A DNA stretch of 64,000 nucleotides from Kineothrix sp. MSJ-39 (GCF_018917935.1 NZ_JAHLPN010000003.1:62001-126000), one strand, 5' to 3'; shown: positions 33,650 through 43,359, counted from the first letter of the stretch. Notes: generated by a model not told the origin, from the sequence alone. Made by a program: numbers and translations.

Positions 33650-35005
33650 TTACTGATTTCCGTCAAGCGTCACCTCTAAGATACGCTCCTGATAACCGCC
33701 GTCTACGGACATCATCACACCAATCTGTACGGATGTGCCTGCTTCCATGCTGTCAAGCAGTGTGGAAAGTCCCTCCATCGTTTCTACCGTTTCTCCGTCA
33801 CAGCTTATGATGATATCACCCTTTTTCAGACCTGCCTTCTGTGCTGCGGTTCCTTCATATACTCTTGAAATATAAACACCGACCGGGATTCCGTACATAT
33901 CCTGTACCTGACTGTCTACATTCAGCCCCGAAATGCCCAGATAGCCACGTTTGTTCTGCTCTACCGGTGTTCTTGTCTGCTTGTTCATCAGCTCTGCAAT
34001 GATCGGCTTTGCCGTAGAGATCGGAATGGCATATCCCATACCTTCTACTTTTGTGCCCGCAATCTTATTGGAATTGATCCCAATCACTTCCCCGTTGACA
34101 TTTAAAAGCGCACCACCGGAATTGCCCGGATTGATCGCTGCATCCGTCTGGATCAGAGCCTGTGTATTTCCATTTTCATCTACAGCATAATCTCTGTTTA
34201 ACGCACTGATCACGCCTGTTGTCACACTCTGTCCGTAACCGAGTGCATTTCCGATCGCGATTGCAGGCTCTCCGACCTTTAAGTTGTCGGAATCACCGAG
34301 TGTTGCGATCCGGATCGCGCTCTTTGTCGCTGCGGAAAGATCGGAAAGCTTTATGGCGATCACTGCTAGATCCGCATCCGCATCTGTTCCCTTTACCACC
34401 GCATCATACGTGCTTTCATCGATAAACTGTACCGAAAGGGAGGTGGAATCCGCTACAACATGGTTATTCGTCACGAGCAGAAGTTCTTCGTCATTTTCAC
34501 CGACGATAATGCCGGAGCCGCTTCCCGTCTCCTCCTGTTTGATCGCGTAGCCCCAGAAATTTTCCGTAACAGCATATGTTCCGAAAATAGAGACAACTGA
34601 GGGCATGACCGTGTCAACGACATCTGTGACATCCGTTACAACGGCTCCTGTCATCGTATCTGTCTGCGTCACCGCGATATCTGTTCCCTGCTGCAGATCC
34701 GAAAGCGCTGTATTGGCCGCCTGATCCGCTTCTGCCGTATCTGTTGCCGCAGAAGTCTCCTGCGGAGCGTCTGTACTGCTGTCAGATGCTTCTGTTGCTG
34801 CTGGCTTCTGTGTTCCTGCAATGCCTGCAAGCTGCGGCATAAACTGTCCTACGCCCCAGATCATCAAACCGGCGCAGAGTCCGAACAAAAGTCCGCTTCC
34901 AACCGTTGCCCAGAAACGCCCTTTCTTTTTCTTTTTTGGTTTATCGGATAAATCAGGCTGATAGAGATCATCCTGTCTTACGTTCCATTCATCTTGTCCA
35001 TACAT
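33650..35005 (-). CDS. htrA: HtrA/DegP-like membrane-anchored serine protease with PDZ domain
   Basis: A 451-residue protein: basic cytoplasmic N terminus with KKKKKGRF, one transmembrane helix (about 31-54), an Ala/Thr-rich linker, a trypsin-like domain and a C-terminal PDZ domain. The triad is visible as His in TNNHVVAD, Asp in DADLAVIAI and Ser in INPGNSGGALLN. The PDZ carries GYLGISGL and AGLKKGDIIISCDG. It is an envelope quality-control protease, probably first gene of a unit with clpX and the S8 protease. No CssRS-type sensor pair lies next to it. Confidence 0.94.
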   Translation of the reverse strand: MYGQDEWNVRQDDLYQPDLSDKPKKKKKGRFWATVGSGLLFGLCAGLMIWGVGQFMPQLAGIAGTQKPAATEASDSSTDAPQETSAATDTAEADQAANTALSDLQQGTDIAVTQTDTMTGAVVTDVTDVVDTVMPSVVSIFGTYAVTENFWGYAIKQEETGSGSGIIVGENDEELLLVTNNHVVADSTSLSVQFIDESTYDAVVKGTDADADLAVIAIKLSDLSAATKSAIRIATLGDSDNLKVGEPAIAIGNALGYGQSVTTGVISALNRDYAVDENGNTQALIQTDAAINPGNSGGALLNVNGEVIGINSNKIAGTKVEGMGYAIPISTAKPIIAELMNKQTRTPVEQNKRGYLGISGLNVDSQVQDMYGIPVGVYISRVYEGTAAQKAGLKKGDIIISCDGETVETMEGLSTLLDSMEAGTSVQIGVMMSVDGGYQERILEVTLDGNQ

Positions 35006-35091
35006 AACACATTACCTCACTTTATGGGATAGATTTCTTCCAGTGTGTATAGTGTAGCTCTGAAATGTGTTTATTTTGTGGAAACAGGCTG

Positions 35092-36024
35092 CTAATGCAA
35101 ATTTTTCCAGTAATTCCGGTCTGCGGTAAAGTGCAGGATCCACTTTTCGGGCAGCTTTCTGTAATGCTTGCCCAGACGATAGCCCAGATATTTACAGCCG
35201 CTGATGTAGATCAGCTTAAAAACCTGCCAGCCCTGCTTTTGTTCGATCAGATACCGGGCTGTTTTCTTTACCATCGAAATGCCTTCTCCCTCTGCGGGAA
35301 CAGAGGCAAATACCTCCGGGTGATCCGCCTGTGATACACCCATATCGAAATTTCGGTGGAACTGCTGCGCACCTGTATAGTTATGAGAATGGTATACGCA
35401 GGCATCTGCTGCATAAGCAATGCTGTAGCCTGCCATGATCGCCTTATGTGCATAGATCATATCTTCATTGAAGATCGCATGATCCACATAACCGCCCAGC
35501 CTATCAAAAATGTCCCGCTTATAAGCCGCACAGACATCGGAGCAGAAAAAGGTCTTGATCCCCAGCCTCTCAATATCTGCTTTTGATTTCACACAGGATG
35601 TGTCCGGATAATTATAATTTCTGGTAAACCGCTCTATCATACCGGCATCCGGATTGGCAAGCTGTCTGGCATAGCTGACTGCCACATTTTCCGGAGCAAG
35701 TGCTTTGACCAGATTTTCGATCAGATGCTCATCTTTCGGATACGCATCCATCGTCATCATCACAAAGATATCGGCATCGGAATGTGTAACCGCACGCGAT
35801 CTGGTTGCTGCATGATCAAATTCCCGTTTGGAAATGTGTGTCACACGTAAATTGCGATACTCTTCCTCATAGCGTCTGCCATATATGATCTTTTCAAAGT
35901 ACTTTTCTTCGGTATTGATGATCCGGATATGTGAGATCGGATATGTCTGTTTGTCCAATAGTGCGATCAGCTCAAAGAAACGCTGATCCGGCTTATAAGT
36001 CGGTATAATTACATCTACCGTCAT
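35092..36024 (-). CDS. GT2 glycosyltransferase, rhamnosyltransferase-like
   Basis: A 310-residue GT-A fold enzyme with IIPTYKP at the N terminus, HISKREFDHAATRSRAV and MTMDAYP (the position of the DxD metal site), and the acceptor-side NEDMIYAHKAIMAGY with the general-base acidic pair. The FDH-x-x-TR motif is typical of rhamnosyltransferases that build rhamnan-type cell-wall polysaccharides. It lies just downstream of the terminator of the LCP gene. Its expression may depend on read-through or on a weak local promoter, as none is obvious in the 67-base gap. Confidence 0.85.
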   Translation of the reverse strand: MTVDVIIPTYKPDQRFFELIALLDKQTYPISHIRIINTEEKYFEKIIYGRRYEEEYRNLRVTHISKREFDHAATRSRAVTHSDADIFVMMTMDAYPKDEHLIENLVKALAPENVAVSYARQLANPDAGMIERFTRNYNYPDTSCVKSKADIERLGIKTFFCSDVCAAYKRDIFDRLGGYVDHAIFNEDMIYAHKAIMAGYSIAYAADACVYHSHNYTGAQQFHRNFDMGVSQADHPEVFASVPAEGEGISMVKKTARYLIEQKQGWQVFKLIYISGCKYLGYRLGKHYRKLPEKWILHFTADRNYWKNLH

Positions 36025-36051
36025 ATATCTTTCCTTCTTTATGATAATTTT

Positions 36052-36084
36052 AAAAAAAGGAGCTTTTTACAAAGCTCCTTTTTT
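36052..36084 (-). terminator. Rho-independent terminator after the LCP gene
   Basis: On the minus strand AAGGAGCTTT and AAAGCTCCTT form a perfect stem with loop GTAAA, followed by a run of seven Ts. It lies just past the LCP stop codon and separates that unit from the rhamnosyltransferase-like gene. Confidence 0.9.
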
Positions 36085-36090
36085 ATTTAC

Positions 36091-37224
36091 TTATTTTCCT
36101 GTATCACTGTGTACTCTCGCTGCGATCGACTGTACCTCACTCGAAGGCTGATAATCACCGACATCGCCAAATAAGAACTGGTGCAGATTTAATACATCCG
36201 CTGTCAGATCTGTACTCATAACACAGCTTGCACCATGTACATCTCCTGTTGTACGATACTGCTCAGCCGGGAATCCGCCTGTCTCACCGATCGTATAGCT
36301 TGCCACGTCTGTCAGAAGCTCTGTAATTTCTGTAAACGTCATGGAAGTGGAAATCTCTTCAAAGATCGTATTGGCTGCTTTATTAAGCGTTGCAATATTG
36401 GCTTTTTTCGCCTTGTCAAGGATTGCCTGAATGACCTCTCTCTGACGCTCTGTACGCTTGAAGTCATCACCTGCTGTATAACGGATACGGCAGTAGGAAA
36501 CAGCCTGAATACCGTCCAAAGTCTGCAGACCTGTGGATGTTACTTTATTATAAGATTTACCAAGCGACTTAGATGTTTCTACCTGATAGTTGTTCAGATG
36601 ATTGATCTCGCTTTCATCAACATCGATCTCAACACCGCCTAAAGCGTCGATCGTATCTGCAACACCTGCCCAGCCGACTGTCACATAATCTGTGATATTC
36701 AGGTCGAGGTTCATATTCAGCATATTGATCGCCTGCAGCGGACCACCCTTTGCATAAGCGGCATTTGCCTTGTTATAGCTGTCATTACCGATATTCAGAT
36801 ACGTATCACGATAAACGGAAACGAGTTTGACTTCCTTTGTTGTCTCATTGATAGAAGCAACGATGATCGTATCTGTTCTGTTCCCTTTTCCAAGTGACTT
36901 ATCACGAGCATCTACGCCAAACAGAGCCACATTACGATAACCGCTCATATGACCGCCCAGACCTTCGTTTGTTGTAATATCGCCGGTATTGATATCATTT
37001 TCTCCGGCAATACCATCATTGATCACAATGTCATCTTCATTAATATCCTCATGATGGATTTTTCCATACAAGACAACTACATATAATGCAATCAGCATCA
37101 AAAGCAGTACAAAAACTTCAACTGCGATCAGGATGATCCTGTTCCGTTTCTTTTTTGCGCGTTCTTCCTTTGTCATTCTCTTTTTCCCTGTCTGGGTTTT
37201 CTTTTTCGAATCTGTACTTCCCAT
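36091..37224 (-). CDS. LytR-CpsA-Psr (LCP) family cell-wall polymer ligase
   Basis: A 377-residue protein with a basic cytoplasmic tail, one transmembrane helix (about 27-47) and an extracytoplasmic LCP domain. GRNTDTIIVAS, VSVYRDTYL and the late DDFKRTERQREVI carry the Asp and Arg residues that bind the pyrophosphate of undecaprenyl-linked glycopolymers. LCP enzymes move such polymers to peptidoglycan. The start at 37224 has AAGGAG seven bases upstream and is preferred over a start 21 bases earlier. It is 26 bases downstream of the priming sugar transferase, which fits a role in anchoring the polysaccharide made by this locus. Confidence 0.94.
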   Translation of the reverse strand: MGSTDSKKKTQTGKKRMTKEERAKKKRNRIILIAVEVFVLLLMLIALYVVVLYGKIHHEDINEDDIVINDGIAGENDINTGDITTNEGLGGHMSGYRNVALFGVDARDKSLGKGNRTDTIIVASINETTKEVKLVSVYRDTYLNIGNDSYNKANAAYAKGGPLQAINMLNMNLDLNITDYVTVGWAGVADTIDALGGVEIDVDESEINHLNNYQVETSKSLGKSYNKVTSTGLQTLDGIQAVSYCRIRYTAGDDFKRTERQREVIQAILDKAKKANIATLNKAANTIFEEISTSMTFTEITELLTDVASYTIGETGGFPAEQYRTTGDVHGASCVMSTDLTADVLNLHQFLFGDVGDYQPSSEVQSIAARVHSDTGK

Positions 37225-37250
37225 ATCACTACTCCTTACTGTCACTTGTA

Positions 37251-38660
37251 TTAGTATGCATTTTTATTGACGAACCCTTTGAAAATGGTCAGGAATAAGA
37301 TCTTGATATCCAGGCCCATGGTCCAGTTCTCAATATAGTATAAATCACAGTCAATACGTTTACGGATCGAAGTATCTCCTCTATATCCGTTTACCTGCGC
37401 CCAGCCTGTCATGCCCGGTCTTACCTGATGCTTGATCATATAACGCGGGATCTCTTCTTTAAACTTTTCTACAAAAAACGGTCTTTCCGGCCTTGGTCCT
37501 ACCAGACTCATATCCCCGATCAGCACATTGAAAAGCTGCGGCAGCTCATCTATGCTTGTCCGGCGGAGAACCTTACCGACCTTCGTCACACGTGGATCAT
37601 CTCTGGTTGTCCACTCTTTCTTTTCCTCACTTGGCTTTTGCAGCTCCATCGTGCGGAATTTGTACATCTGGAACGGTTTATTATGCAGTCCCACACGTTC
37701 CTGCTTGAAGATCACAGGGCCTTCGCTTGTGCACTTGATCAGAAGTGCGGTAACAAGAAGTACCGGCGAAAAGATCACCAGTGCAATGGCTCCGAATACA
37801 ATATCAAAAGCACGTTTTGCCACCATATTCAATGTATTGGTCAACGGTACATGCCGGATATTGATCACAGGCAGTCCGTTCAGATCTTCTGTATAAGGCT
37901 TACTCGGAATAACACTGTTGTAATCCGGGATAAACTTCGTATGCACGCCGGATTTCTCGCACAGGTTTACAATTTCTTCCAACCTTCCGTAGTTTTCCAG
38001 TGCCAGTGTAACGGCAATCTCATCCAGTTTGTTCTCCGGAAGAATATAAAACAGGTTGTCGATCTGTCCGATCACCTTGATGCCTCTGTATTCCGTACCG
38101 CGCGGAATCTTGTCATCCAGAATACCTCTGACGACATAGCCCCATTGTGGGTTCTGCTTGATCCTGTCAATATAAAGCTCCGCCGCTCTCGAATAACCGA
38201 CCAGCAGGATATACTTCACATTGTATCCCTTTTTGCGCAGAATCCGAAGCCATTTGTGGATCATGACACGCATCAGCGAATCCAGAAAAATATTCAGTAC
38301 ATAGAAGTAAAACAGCATCGTACGGGAGAAATCCGGCTGATTGATGATATACAATCCAGCAATCAGGAACAGAAGTCCCACCGTATTGGCACGTATGACA
38401 TTGTAAATGCCGCGGCGCATGCTTGTCGCACGCTTTGCAGTATAAAGCGATGTAATATAATATAAAAAGATATAAACCGGAACGATCAATATAAGTGCAC
38501 TGAAGTATGTCTCCGGCGGCAGTGCCTCATTACCGGAATACAGACCCGGCAGATGACTGCGGAATTTCAAAAACCACGCCAGAGCATATGCAATTACGAT
38601 AATGATTGCGTCCAGCACAACATGCATCCGGTTAAACATTTTCTGATTATCCTTTATCAT
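37251..38660 (-). CDS. Polyprenyl-phosphate sugar-1-phosphate transferase (WcaJ/WbaP-like)
   Basis: A 469-residue protein that would prime polysaccharide assembly by transferring a hexose-1-phosphate to undecaprenyl phosphate. The N-terminal half has four to five helices and a CoA-binding-like Rossmann domain (LLVGYSRAAELY). The C-terminal half is the bacterial sugar transferase domain: KRAFDIVFG reentrant helix, FKQERVGLHNKPFQMYKFRTM, and DELPQLFNVLIGDMSLVGPRPE with the catalytic DE and Arg residues. The ATG at 38660 with GGTGG upstream was chosen over an in-frame TTG. Its own promoter lies at 38693-38721. Confidence 0.93.
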   Translation of the reverse strand: MIKDNQKMFNRMHVVLDAIIIVIAYALAWFLKFRSHLPGLYSGNEALPPETYFSALILIVPVYIFLYYITSLYTAKRATSMRRGIYNVIRANTVGLLFLIAGLYIINQPDFSRTMLFYFYVLNIFLDSLMRVMIHKWLRILRKKGYNVKYILLVGYSRAAELYIDRIKQNPQWGYVVRGILDDKIPRGTEYRGIKVIGQIDNLFYILPENKLDEIAVTLALENYGRLEEIVNLCEKSGVHTKFIPDYNSVIPSKPYTEDLNGLPVINIRHVPLTNTLNMVAKRAFDIVFGAIALVIFSPVLLVTALLIKCTSEGPVIFKQERVGLHNKPFQMYKFRTMELQKPSEEKKEWTTRDDPRVTKVGKVLRRTSIDELPQLFNVLIGDMSLVGPRPERPFFVEKFKEEIPRYMIKHQVRPGMTGWAQVNGYRGDTSIRKRIDCDLYYIENWTMGLDIKILFLTIFKGFVNKNAY

Positions 38661-38692
38661 GGTTCTACCACCCAATCCATATACAATACGAT

Positions 38693-38721
38693 ATTTTACA
38701 ATATTTACAAGAAAAGGGCAA
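38693..38721 (-). promoter_or_regulatory. Promoter for the sugar transferase-LCP unit
   Basis: On the minus strand TTGCCC (38721-38716), a 17-base spacer and TAAAAT (38698-38693). A second option, TTGTAA and TATTGT 16 bases apart, overlaps it. Either starts a short unit of two genes ending at the 36052-36084 terminator. Confidence 0.45.
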
Positions 38722-38739
38722 CATTTTTATTCTTAAGAA

Positions 38740-39708
38740 TCAATGAATCACCCGTCTGACAACCCCTGCATACAGCATTCCCTGTATTTTGCAGTACTGC
38801 CAGAATCTGCGTACGGAGAATGGAATCTTATGCTTTCTGCCCTCTTTGGAAACAGATAGCCGAATGCCCTTCCACAGCCCCCGCAGGTAAAGAAATCCAA
38901 ACCCTTTTTTCATAAAGAAAAGCGTCTTAACCAGAAATCCCACAAGTAAAAACGGCAGATTCAGGATAAACTGCAGAAGCGGCATATTTTTATAGATCAG
39001 ATAAATACTGTTGCGGGAGGACAGATCCACCTTGAACGCATTGTATCTCGAACCGCTTGCACCACTTCCCGCATGGTAAACGATCGCATCCGGGCAATAA
39101 CCGTTTTGATACCCGAATATTCTGGCACGATAACCGATATCGATATCCTCCAGATATGCAAAATGGTTTTCATCAAAATAACCGATCTTTGCAAACACTT
39201 CCCGCCGGTAGATCGCTGCACCGCCGCAGGCTGCAAACACCTTCGACGGATTTGTATACCGCCCACTGTCCATGCCTTTTCCTCTGGCAAATGCCCAACC
39301 GAGTGCGCAGTAGAAATCACCTGCATCATCAATGATCTCAGGTTCTTTCATGGAAAGCATCTTGGCACTGATGCTGAAATAATCCGGGCGGGCGTCCATG
39401 CTTTTTTCCAGAGCTGCCACAAAACGGTCATCCACAGCGGTATCATTGTTGAGCAGGAGCACATAAGGCGTTTTGCTGGCTCTGATCCCCTGATTGACCG
39501 CCTTGCAGAACCCAAGATTTTCTTCATTGACGATCAGGCTGACCCAGGGAAATTTTTCTGCCACAAGCTCTCTGCTCCCATCCAAAGATCCGTTGTCTAC
39601 GACGATCGTGGCAAACTCCGTCTCCTTGCAGCGGGAAAGAAAGGTCAGACAATCTTCCATATACTTTATGCCGTTGTAATTTGGAATCACTACCGTTGTT
39701 TTGATCAT
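38740..39708 (-). CDS. GT2 glycosyltransferase (rhamnosyltransferase/galactofuranosyltransferase-like)
   Basis: A 322-residue GT-A enzyme: VVIPNYNG, VVDNGSLDGS, LLNNDTAV as the metal-binding DxD region, and FAYLEDIDIGYRARIFGY as the acceptor acidic motif; a C-terminal hydrophobic/basic stretch probably lies on the membrane. It matches the family of rhamnosyltransferases of dTDP-rhamnose type. The ATG at 39708 begins one base after the stop of the previous gene and has GGGGAGT about ten bases upstream. It is the last gene of the long polysaccharide run. Confidence 0.88.
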   Translation of the reverse strand: MIKTTVVIPNYNGIKYMEDCLTFLSRCKETEFATIVVDNGSLDGSRELVAEKFPWVSLIVNEENLGFCKAVNQGIRASKTPYVLLLNNDTAVDDRFVAALEKSMDARPDYFSISAKMLSMKEPEIIDDAGDFYCALGWAFARGKGMDSGRYTNPSKVFAACGGAAIYRREVFAKIGYFDENHFAYLEDIDIGYRARIFGYQNGYCPDAIVYHAGSGASGSRYNAFKVDLSSRNSIYLIYKNMPLLQFILNLPFLLVGFLVKTLFFMKKGFGFLYLRGLWKGIRLSVSKEGRKHKIPFSVRRFWQYCKIQGMLYAGVVRRVIH

Positions 39709-39709
39709 A

Positions 39710-40981
39710 TTATTGTTTACTCCCCGGCAGATATACGATCCTGCCCTGTTTCTGCTTAGCATCTTTGCGAAATACGGTCTGCTGCAGCGGCGGATCCGTC
39801 ACATCCACCGTCATGGACGCACGGTGCAGATAGCCGCTGTAATGCTTTTTCAGTCCGGTAAATACATGTTCTCCGTACTTTGCACCTTGCAGTGTACCGC
39901 TTCCCGCTACCCTGCCTCTTTTGATCTCATTTGAGCAGACAGCCACAATATCCGGCCGCTGTGCAAACATATCTTTCCAGTCGATCCGGTAAAAGCCCAG
40001 ATGATTTGTATGGCTGACCTCTGCCTGCCATCCGTTCTGTGTAACAAAATCCTCCAGAGCACGTTTCCCCGCCTCATAAGCATAAAGCTTACTCTGCGGA
40101 TTGTCTGCGGTAGAACCGAGATGCGCCCGCCAGTGATAGCAGATATGCGGAATGTGTGCAATTTTACGTTTCATATAGTCCTGTGGATAAAGAAGGCGTC
40201 CCTCTGTATCCTTTGGCCCTTCTTTTGCGATCTCATATACAGCGCGTAAGAACAGATCATAATCCTGTGCACCGTCATAGCTGCTGCGAAACTGCAGCTT
40301 TTTCATAAGATCCGTCCGGATCGCGGAAAAATGACAGATGTAATTATTAGAAAGCAGATAATCCAGATTAAAATCCGGTTTCCAGTTCGGCTCAAACACG
40401 GTCGTTCCGGTCTGGTCGATCTTATCCTCATCGGTATATAAAAACAGATAGTCCTGCTCTTCAAGCCGTTCCATCATATAGGCAAGTGCATCTTTACACA
40501 GAAGATCATCGTGATCCAAAAGTCCGATATACTCTCCCGTTGCATGGTCAAATGCTTCATTGGTATTATGGGAGATCCCTGCATTTTCCTGCAGTCTGAA
40601 ATAAGTCAGTCTGTCATCCCCATACGTCTTTGCCACACGCTCCACCCGGTCTGATGCAGAGGCATCTGCCAGCACAAGCTGTAGCTTTCCATAGCTCTGT
40701 CCCAGCACAGAATCAATCATTTCGCGCAGATATGTTTCATCGGTCTCATACGTCGGTACTAAAATACTGAACGTATATGCTTTTTCCCATGTTCTGCTTT
40801 CTGCGCCAGGAAGTGCATCCATTTCCCAGCGTTCCTTCGGTGTCACCTGCCGCATATAAGAAGCTGCCTGTCTGCCTGCCTGATCCATTCCTTTTTTATC
40901 TATTCTTTCAAGTACAGCTGTTATTGTATTGGCAATGCCATTTCGTTTCAGATAAGAGACGGTTCTTCGTATTTTACTCAT
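39710..40981 (-). CDS. GT2 glycosyltransferase with N-terminal helical extension
   Basis: A 423-residue protein. An N-terminal helical region (1-65) precedes a GT2 domain with FSILVPTYETD, NAGISHNTNEAF, LLDHDDLL (DxD) and YTDEDKID, followed by the NYICHFSAIR and GAQDYDLFLR acceptor-side motifs; the last 100 residues are of unknown fold. The same motifs appear in the first domain of the 51997-53994 enzyme, so the two are paralogous. It overlaps the upstream DUF6020-like gene by four bases (ATGA). Confidence 0.88.
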   Translation of the reverse strand: MSKIRRTVSYLKRNGIANTITAVLERIDKKGMDQAGRQAASYMRQVTPKERWEMDALPGAESRTWEKAYTFSILVPTYETDETYLREMIDSVLGQSYGKLQLVLADASASDRVERVAKTYGDDRLTYFRLQENAGISHNTNEAFDHATGEYIGLLDHDDLLCKDALAYMMERLEEQDYLFLYTDEDKIDQTGTTVFEPNWKPDFNLDYLLSNNYICHFSAIRTDLMKKLQFRSSYDGAQDYDLFLRAVYEIAKEGPKDTEGRLLYPQDYMKRKIAHIPHICYHWRAHLGSTADNPQSKLYAYEAGKRALEDFVTQNGWQAEVSHTNHLGFYRIDWKDMFAQRPDIVAVCSNEIKRGRVAGSGTLQGAKYGEHVFTGLKKHYSGYLHRASMTVDVTDPPLQQTVFRKDAKQKQGRIVYLPGSKQ

Positions 40982-42588
40982 AAGCTGCCTCCTGTCTTAC
41001 TCGTTTTTGTTTTCTTTTTTGTCAGCAAAAAGATTGAATAAAATAACACTGCATATCCGATCAGATAAACAGAATAGTAATACATAAATAATCTGGACGG
41101 TGCTGTCAGAAATACAAGCGGTACTTTCACCAGTGCAGTCAGCAGCACAAACAGTGGAAGCCATTTCTTGCGGATCAATAAAATAACGGATGCTATAAGC
41201 AGGATCAGAATTGCAGGCAGTGCAGAGTATACCAAATCCGTCACTGCCAGCTTCTGTGTATAGTCTTTTTGCGTCCTTAATTCCAGTCCTTTGATAACAG
41301 CCGTTCTTGTTTGATCTGAGATCGGACTGCTGAGCGGATACTGCCGAAATGTCACATAGTTTGGTACAGACGCTGTAAAGAGCTCCGTCGTATTTTCCAG
41401 AAGTCCCGTAGATGACACAAATGTCTCAAATCGTTCTTTCAGGAAAACGGCGGGATAACGCAGGATTAATTTATAATATGCCTGCTTAAAGGATGCGAAC
41501 TCTTTGTCCGTGTATGTTCTCTGGAAGTCCGGACGGCTCCAGAACAGGTTGATCCCAGTCTTTCCTTCTCTGGCGCCTTCCAGTGTCACCTCTACACTGA
41601 CAACCTTGTCAATTTCAGCAAGCAGTTGTCTGTCGACTGCAGTGTCTGTTTCATGCGCTGCCTCCACAAGCGGTACGAGTGGCAGTACAACGCTTGTCAG
41701 TTCATATTGACTGCCACTTGTTATTTTTTCGCCCAGCTTTTGCGGTACGAATAAAATAACAGTGCACATCAAATATAGTAAAATCTGTTTTCGGTATTTC
41801 TTCCCCCTGCCTATCCAAAGAAGCAGCAATGGGAAACAGACCACATAATAGATTGCTTCTGTCCGCCACACAGTCACAACTGCAGCAAGCACCGGCAGAT
41901 ACCATGCTGGCATCGTATTCTTTTTCCAGTTAAAATAAAGCTCTGCCAAAAGCCAGAGTTCCAAAAACGCATGCAGGCTGACACGCATCGGATACAGATT
42001 GGAATCCAGTACCGGTAACAGTAAGAACGGAAGCAGCAGCAATAAATAACAAATGCTTCTTTTCTTATTTTCTGTATATGCAGGCTCTGCAGACAGGCAG
42101 AGTGTCACCAGTCTTGCAACGATCAGGGAGATACAGATGATCTGTGTCAGAATCACACCCGCAGGAAACGGAAACAGCATCAGGGAAAATATATAAAACA
42201 CGCTTGTTATATAATTCTGCCAAAAATGCGGAAACAGCTGCACAGCACTGGACAGGATGCCAAATTCATCCATACGCCAGATGCCCGGCCATGTCAGCAG
42301 CAAAAAAACAAGCATCAGCAGAAAATAGCCGAGCACCACTCTTTTGAATGTTCTGTCCGCCTTTTTGCAAACATAAAAAATTCCCTGCCATACTGCGATC
42401 AGCAGGAAAAGGAAAACAAGTTTTACCCCACAGGTTTCAATCGATTTTACGATATTTTTCACGGAGCTGAAATCAAACACCACATACCGGAAAATAAAGT
42501 GGTCTGTCCAGAAGCTCAGGAGAAAATGAACGCAGGAAATCACCAGTGCTGTTTTATCAAGTTGTAAGCCCTTCTTTTCCTGCTTCAT
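40978..42588 (-). CDS. DUF6020-like polytopic membrane protein, probable GT-C glycosyltransferase
   Basis: A 536-residue protein with about 13 helices. After the third or fourth helix comes WPGIWRMDEFG (100-110), the acidic loop expected of a GT-C enzyme. An extracytoplasmic segment of about 110 residues (about 330-440) precedes the last helices. I associate this layout with the DUF6020 family of Firmicute polysaccharide loci. With the DPM1-like GT2 and GtrA of the same operon it could form a three-component system adding side-chain sugars on the outer face. Confidence 0.65.
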   Translation of the reverse strand: MKQEKKGLQLDKTALVISCVHFLLSFWTDHFIFRYVVFDFSSVKNIVKSIETCGVKLVFLFLLIAVWQGIFYVCKKADRTFKRVVLGYFLLMLVFLLLTWPGIWRMDEFGILSSAVQLFPHFWQNYITSVFYIFSLMLFPFPAGVILTQIICISLIVARLVTLCLSAEPAYTENKKRSICYLLLLLPFLLLPVLDSNLYPMRVSLHAFLELWLLAELYFNWKKNTMPAWYLPVLAAVVTVWRTEAIYYVVCFPLLLLWIGRGKKYRKQILLYLMCTVILFVPQKLGEKITSGSQYELTSVVLPLVPLVEAAHETDTAVDRQLLAEIDKVVSVEVTLEGAREGKTGINLFWSRPDFQRTYTDKEFASFKQAYYKLILRYPAVFLKERFETFVSSTGLLENTTELFTASVPNYVTFRQYPLSSPISDQTRTAVIKGLELRTQKDYTQKLAVTDLVYSALPAILILLIASVILLIRKKWLPLFVLLTALVKVPLVFLTAPSRLFMYYYSVYLIGYAVLFYSIFLLTKKKTKTSKTGGSL

Positions 42589-42616
42589 GGCCTCTCCTTT
42601 CTCATTCTTCTATCGC

Positions 42617-43348
42617 TTAGTCTTTATAGTGTCCGAGGAAGTAATTCAGTTCCTCCGGGGTTCCGAGTACATGCACCTTCTCAAAATCCACGATGGAAAT
42701 GCGGACATCTCCGCCCTTGGAGATCAGGTAATTGTAAAGCGGTGCCACATATTTTTCACCCTTTTCCAGCTTTTCTTCGCTGGTATAGTATTCGTTATAA
42801 AGCTGTTCGTACAGTGCACAGGTCTTGAAATAATAAGCACCAAGTGTACAGTTATCGGAAATACGCTCTTTTTCACGTACCTCTACGACTTTGCCGTTTT
42901 CATCCAGTTTTGCGAAGCTCCAGTGATCTCCCGGCGCATGGAAACAAGGGATAAAACCATCCCCGGCGATCTGCTCTGTCTTCATTTCATAGGCTTCCAC
43001 ATACGTATCGATATTATAGATCATCAAGGCTGATTCCTTATCCCACACATCTTTCGCCAGCATGGCTGTCGTCGCCTGTCCGTCCGTCAGATAATCGATC
43101 CCGATCACCGTCACATTCTTAATACCGATCTTTTCACAGGAGCTGCGGATAAAATCCTCTGCATCGTCTTCTTTACGAACAACAAATATATAGTCATTTT
43201 CCGGGTCTGCAAAGCCCTTCAGGCTTTCCATCGACCAGTCAAATAAAGTTCTGCCGTGCGCCTCGATCTGGTATTTTGGCACCTTGTAGCCTGCCTTGCG
43301 GAAACGGGAACCAAGTCCTGCCATTGTGATCACAACTGTCATTTTCAT
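42617..43348 (-). CDS. Nucleotidyltransferase (sugar- or choline-phosphate type)
   Basis: A 243-residue cytoplasmic protein with the nucleotidyltransferase signature VITMAGLGSRFRKAGYKVPKY at residues 5-25 (activating GxGxRF and Lys), YNIDTYV as the metal-binding region, and LGTPEELNYF at the C terminus as in HddC/BcbE-like capsule proteins. It should make an NDP-activated metabolite. The same operon carries a small-molecule kinase (46742) and a HAD phosphatase (46359), so the three may form one activation pathway. RBS AGGAGG lies seven bases before the ATG. The substrate is unknown. Confidence 0.85.
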   Translation of the reverse strand: MKMTVVITMAGLGSRFRKAGYKVPKYQIEAHGRTLFDWSMESLKGFADPENDYIFVVRKEDDAEDFIRSSCEKIGIKNVTVIGIDYLTDGQATTAMLAKDVWDKESALMIYNIDTYVEAYEMKTEQIAGDGFIPCFHAPGDHWSFAKLDENGKVVEVREKERISDNCTLGAYYFKTCALYEQLYNEYYTSEEKLEKGEKYVAPLYNYLISKGGDVRISIVDFEKVHVLGTPEELNYFLGHYKD

Positions 43349-43359
43349 GTCATATCCTC

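Noticed and set aside
37428-38465. 345-codon open frame on the plus strand
   Set aside because: Antisense to the sugar transferase; composition typical of a reverse-frame shadow.
39073-39759. 228-codon open frame on the plus strand
   Set aside because: Antisense to the GT2 gene at 38740-39708, which carries all family motifs.
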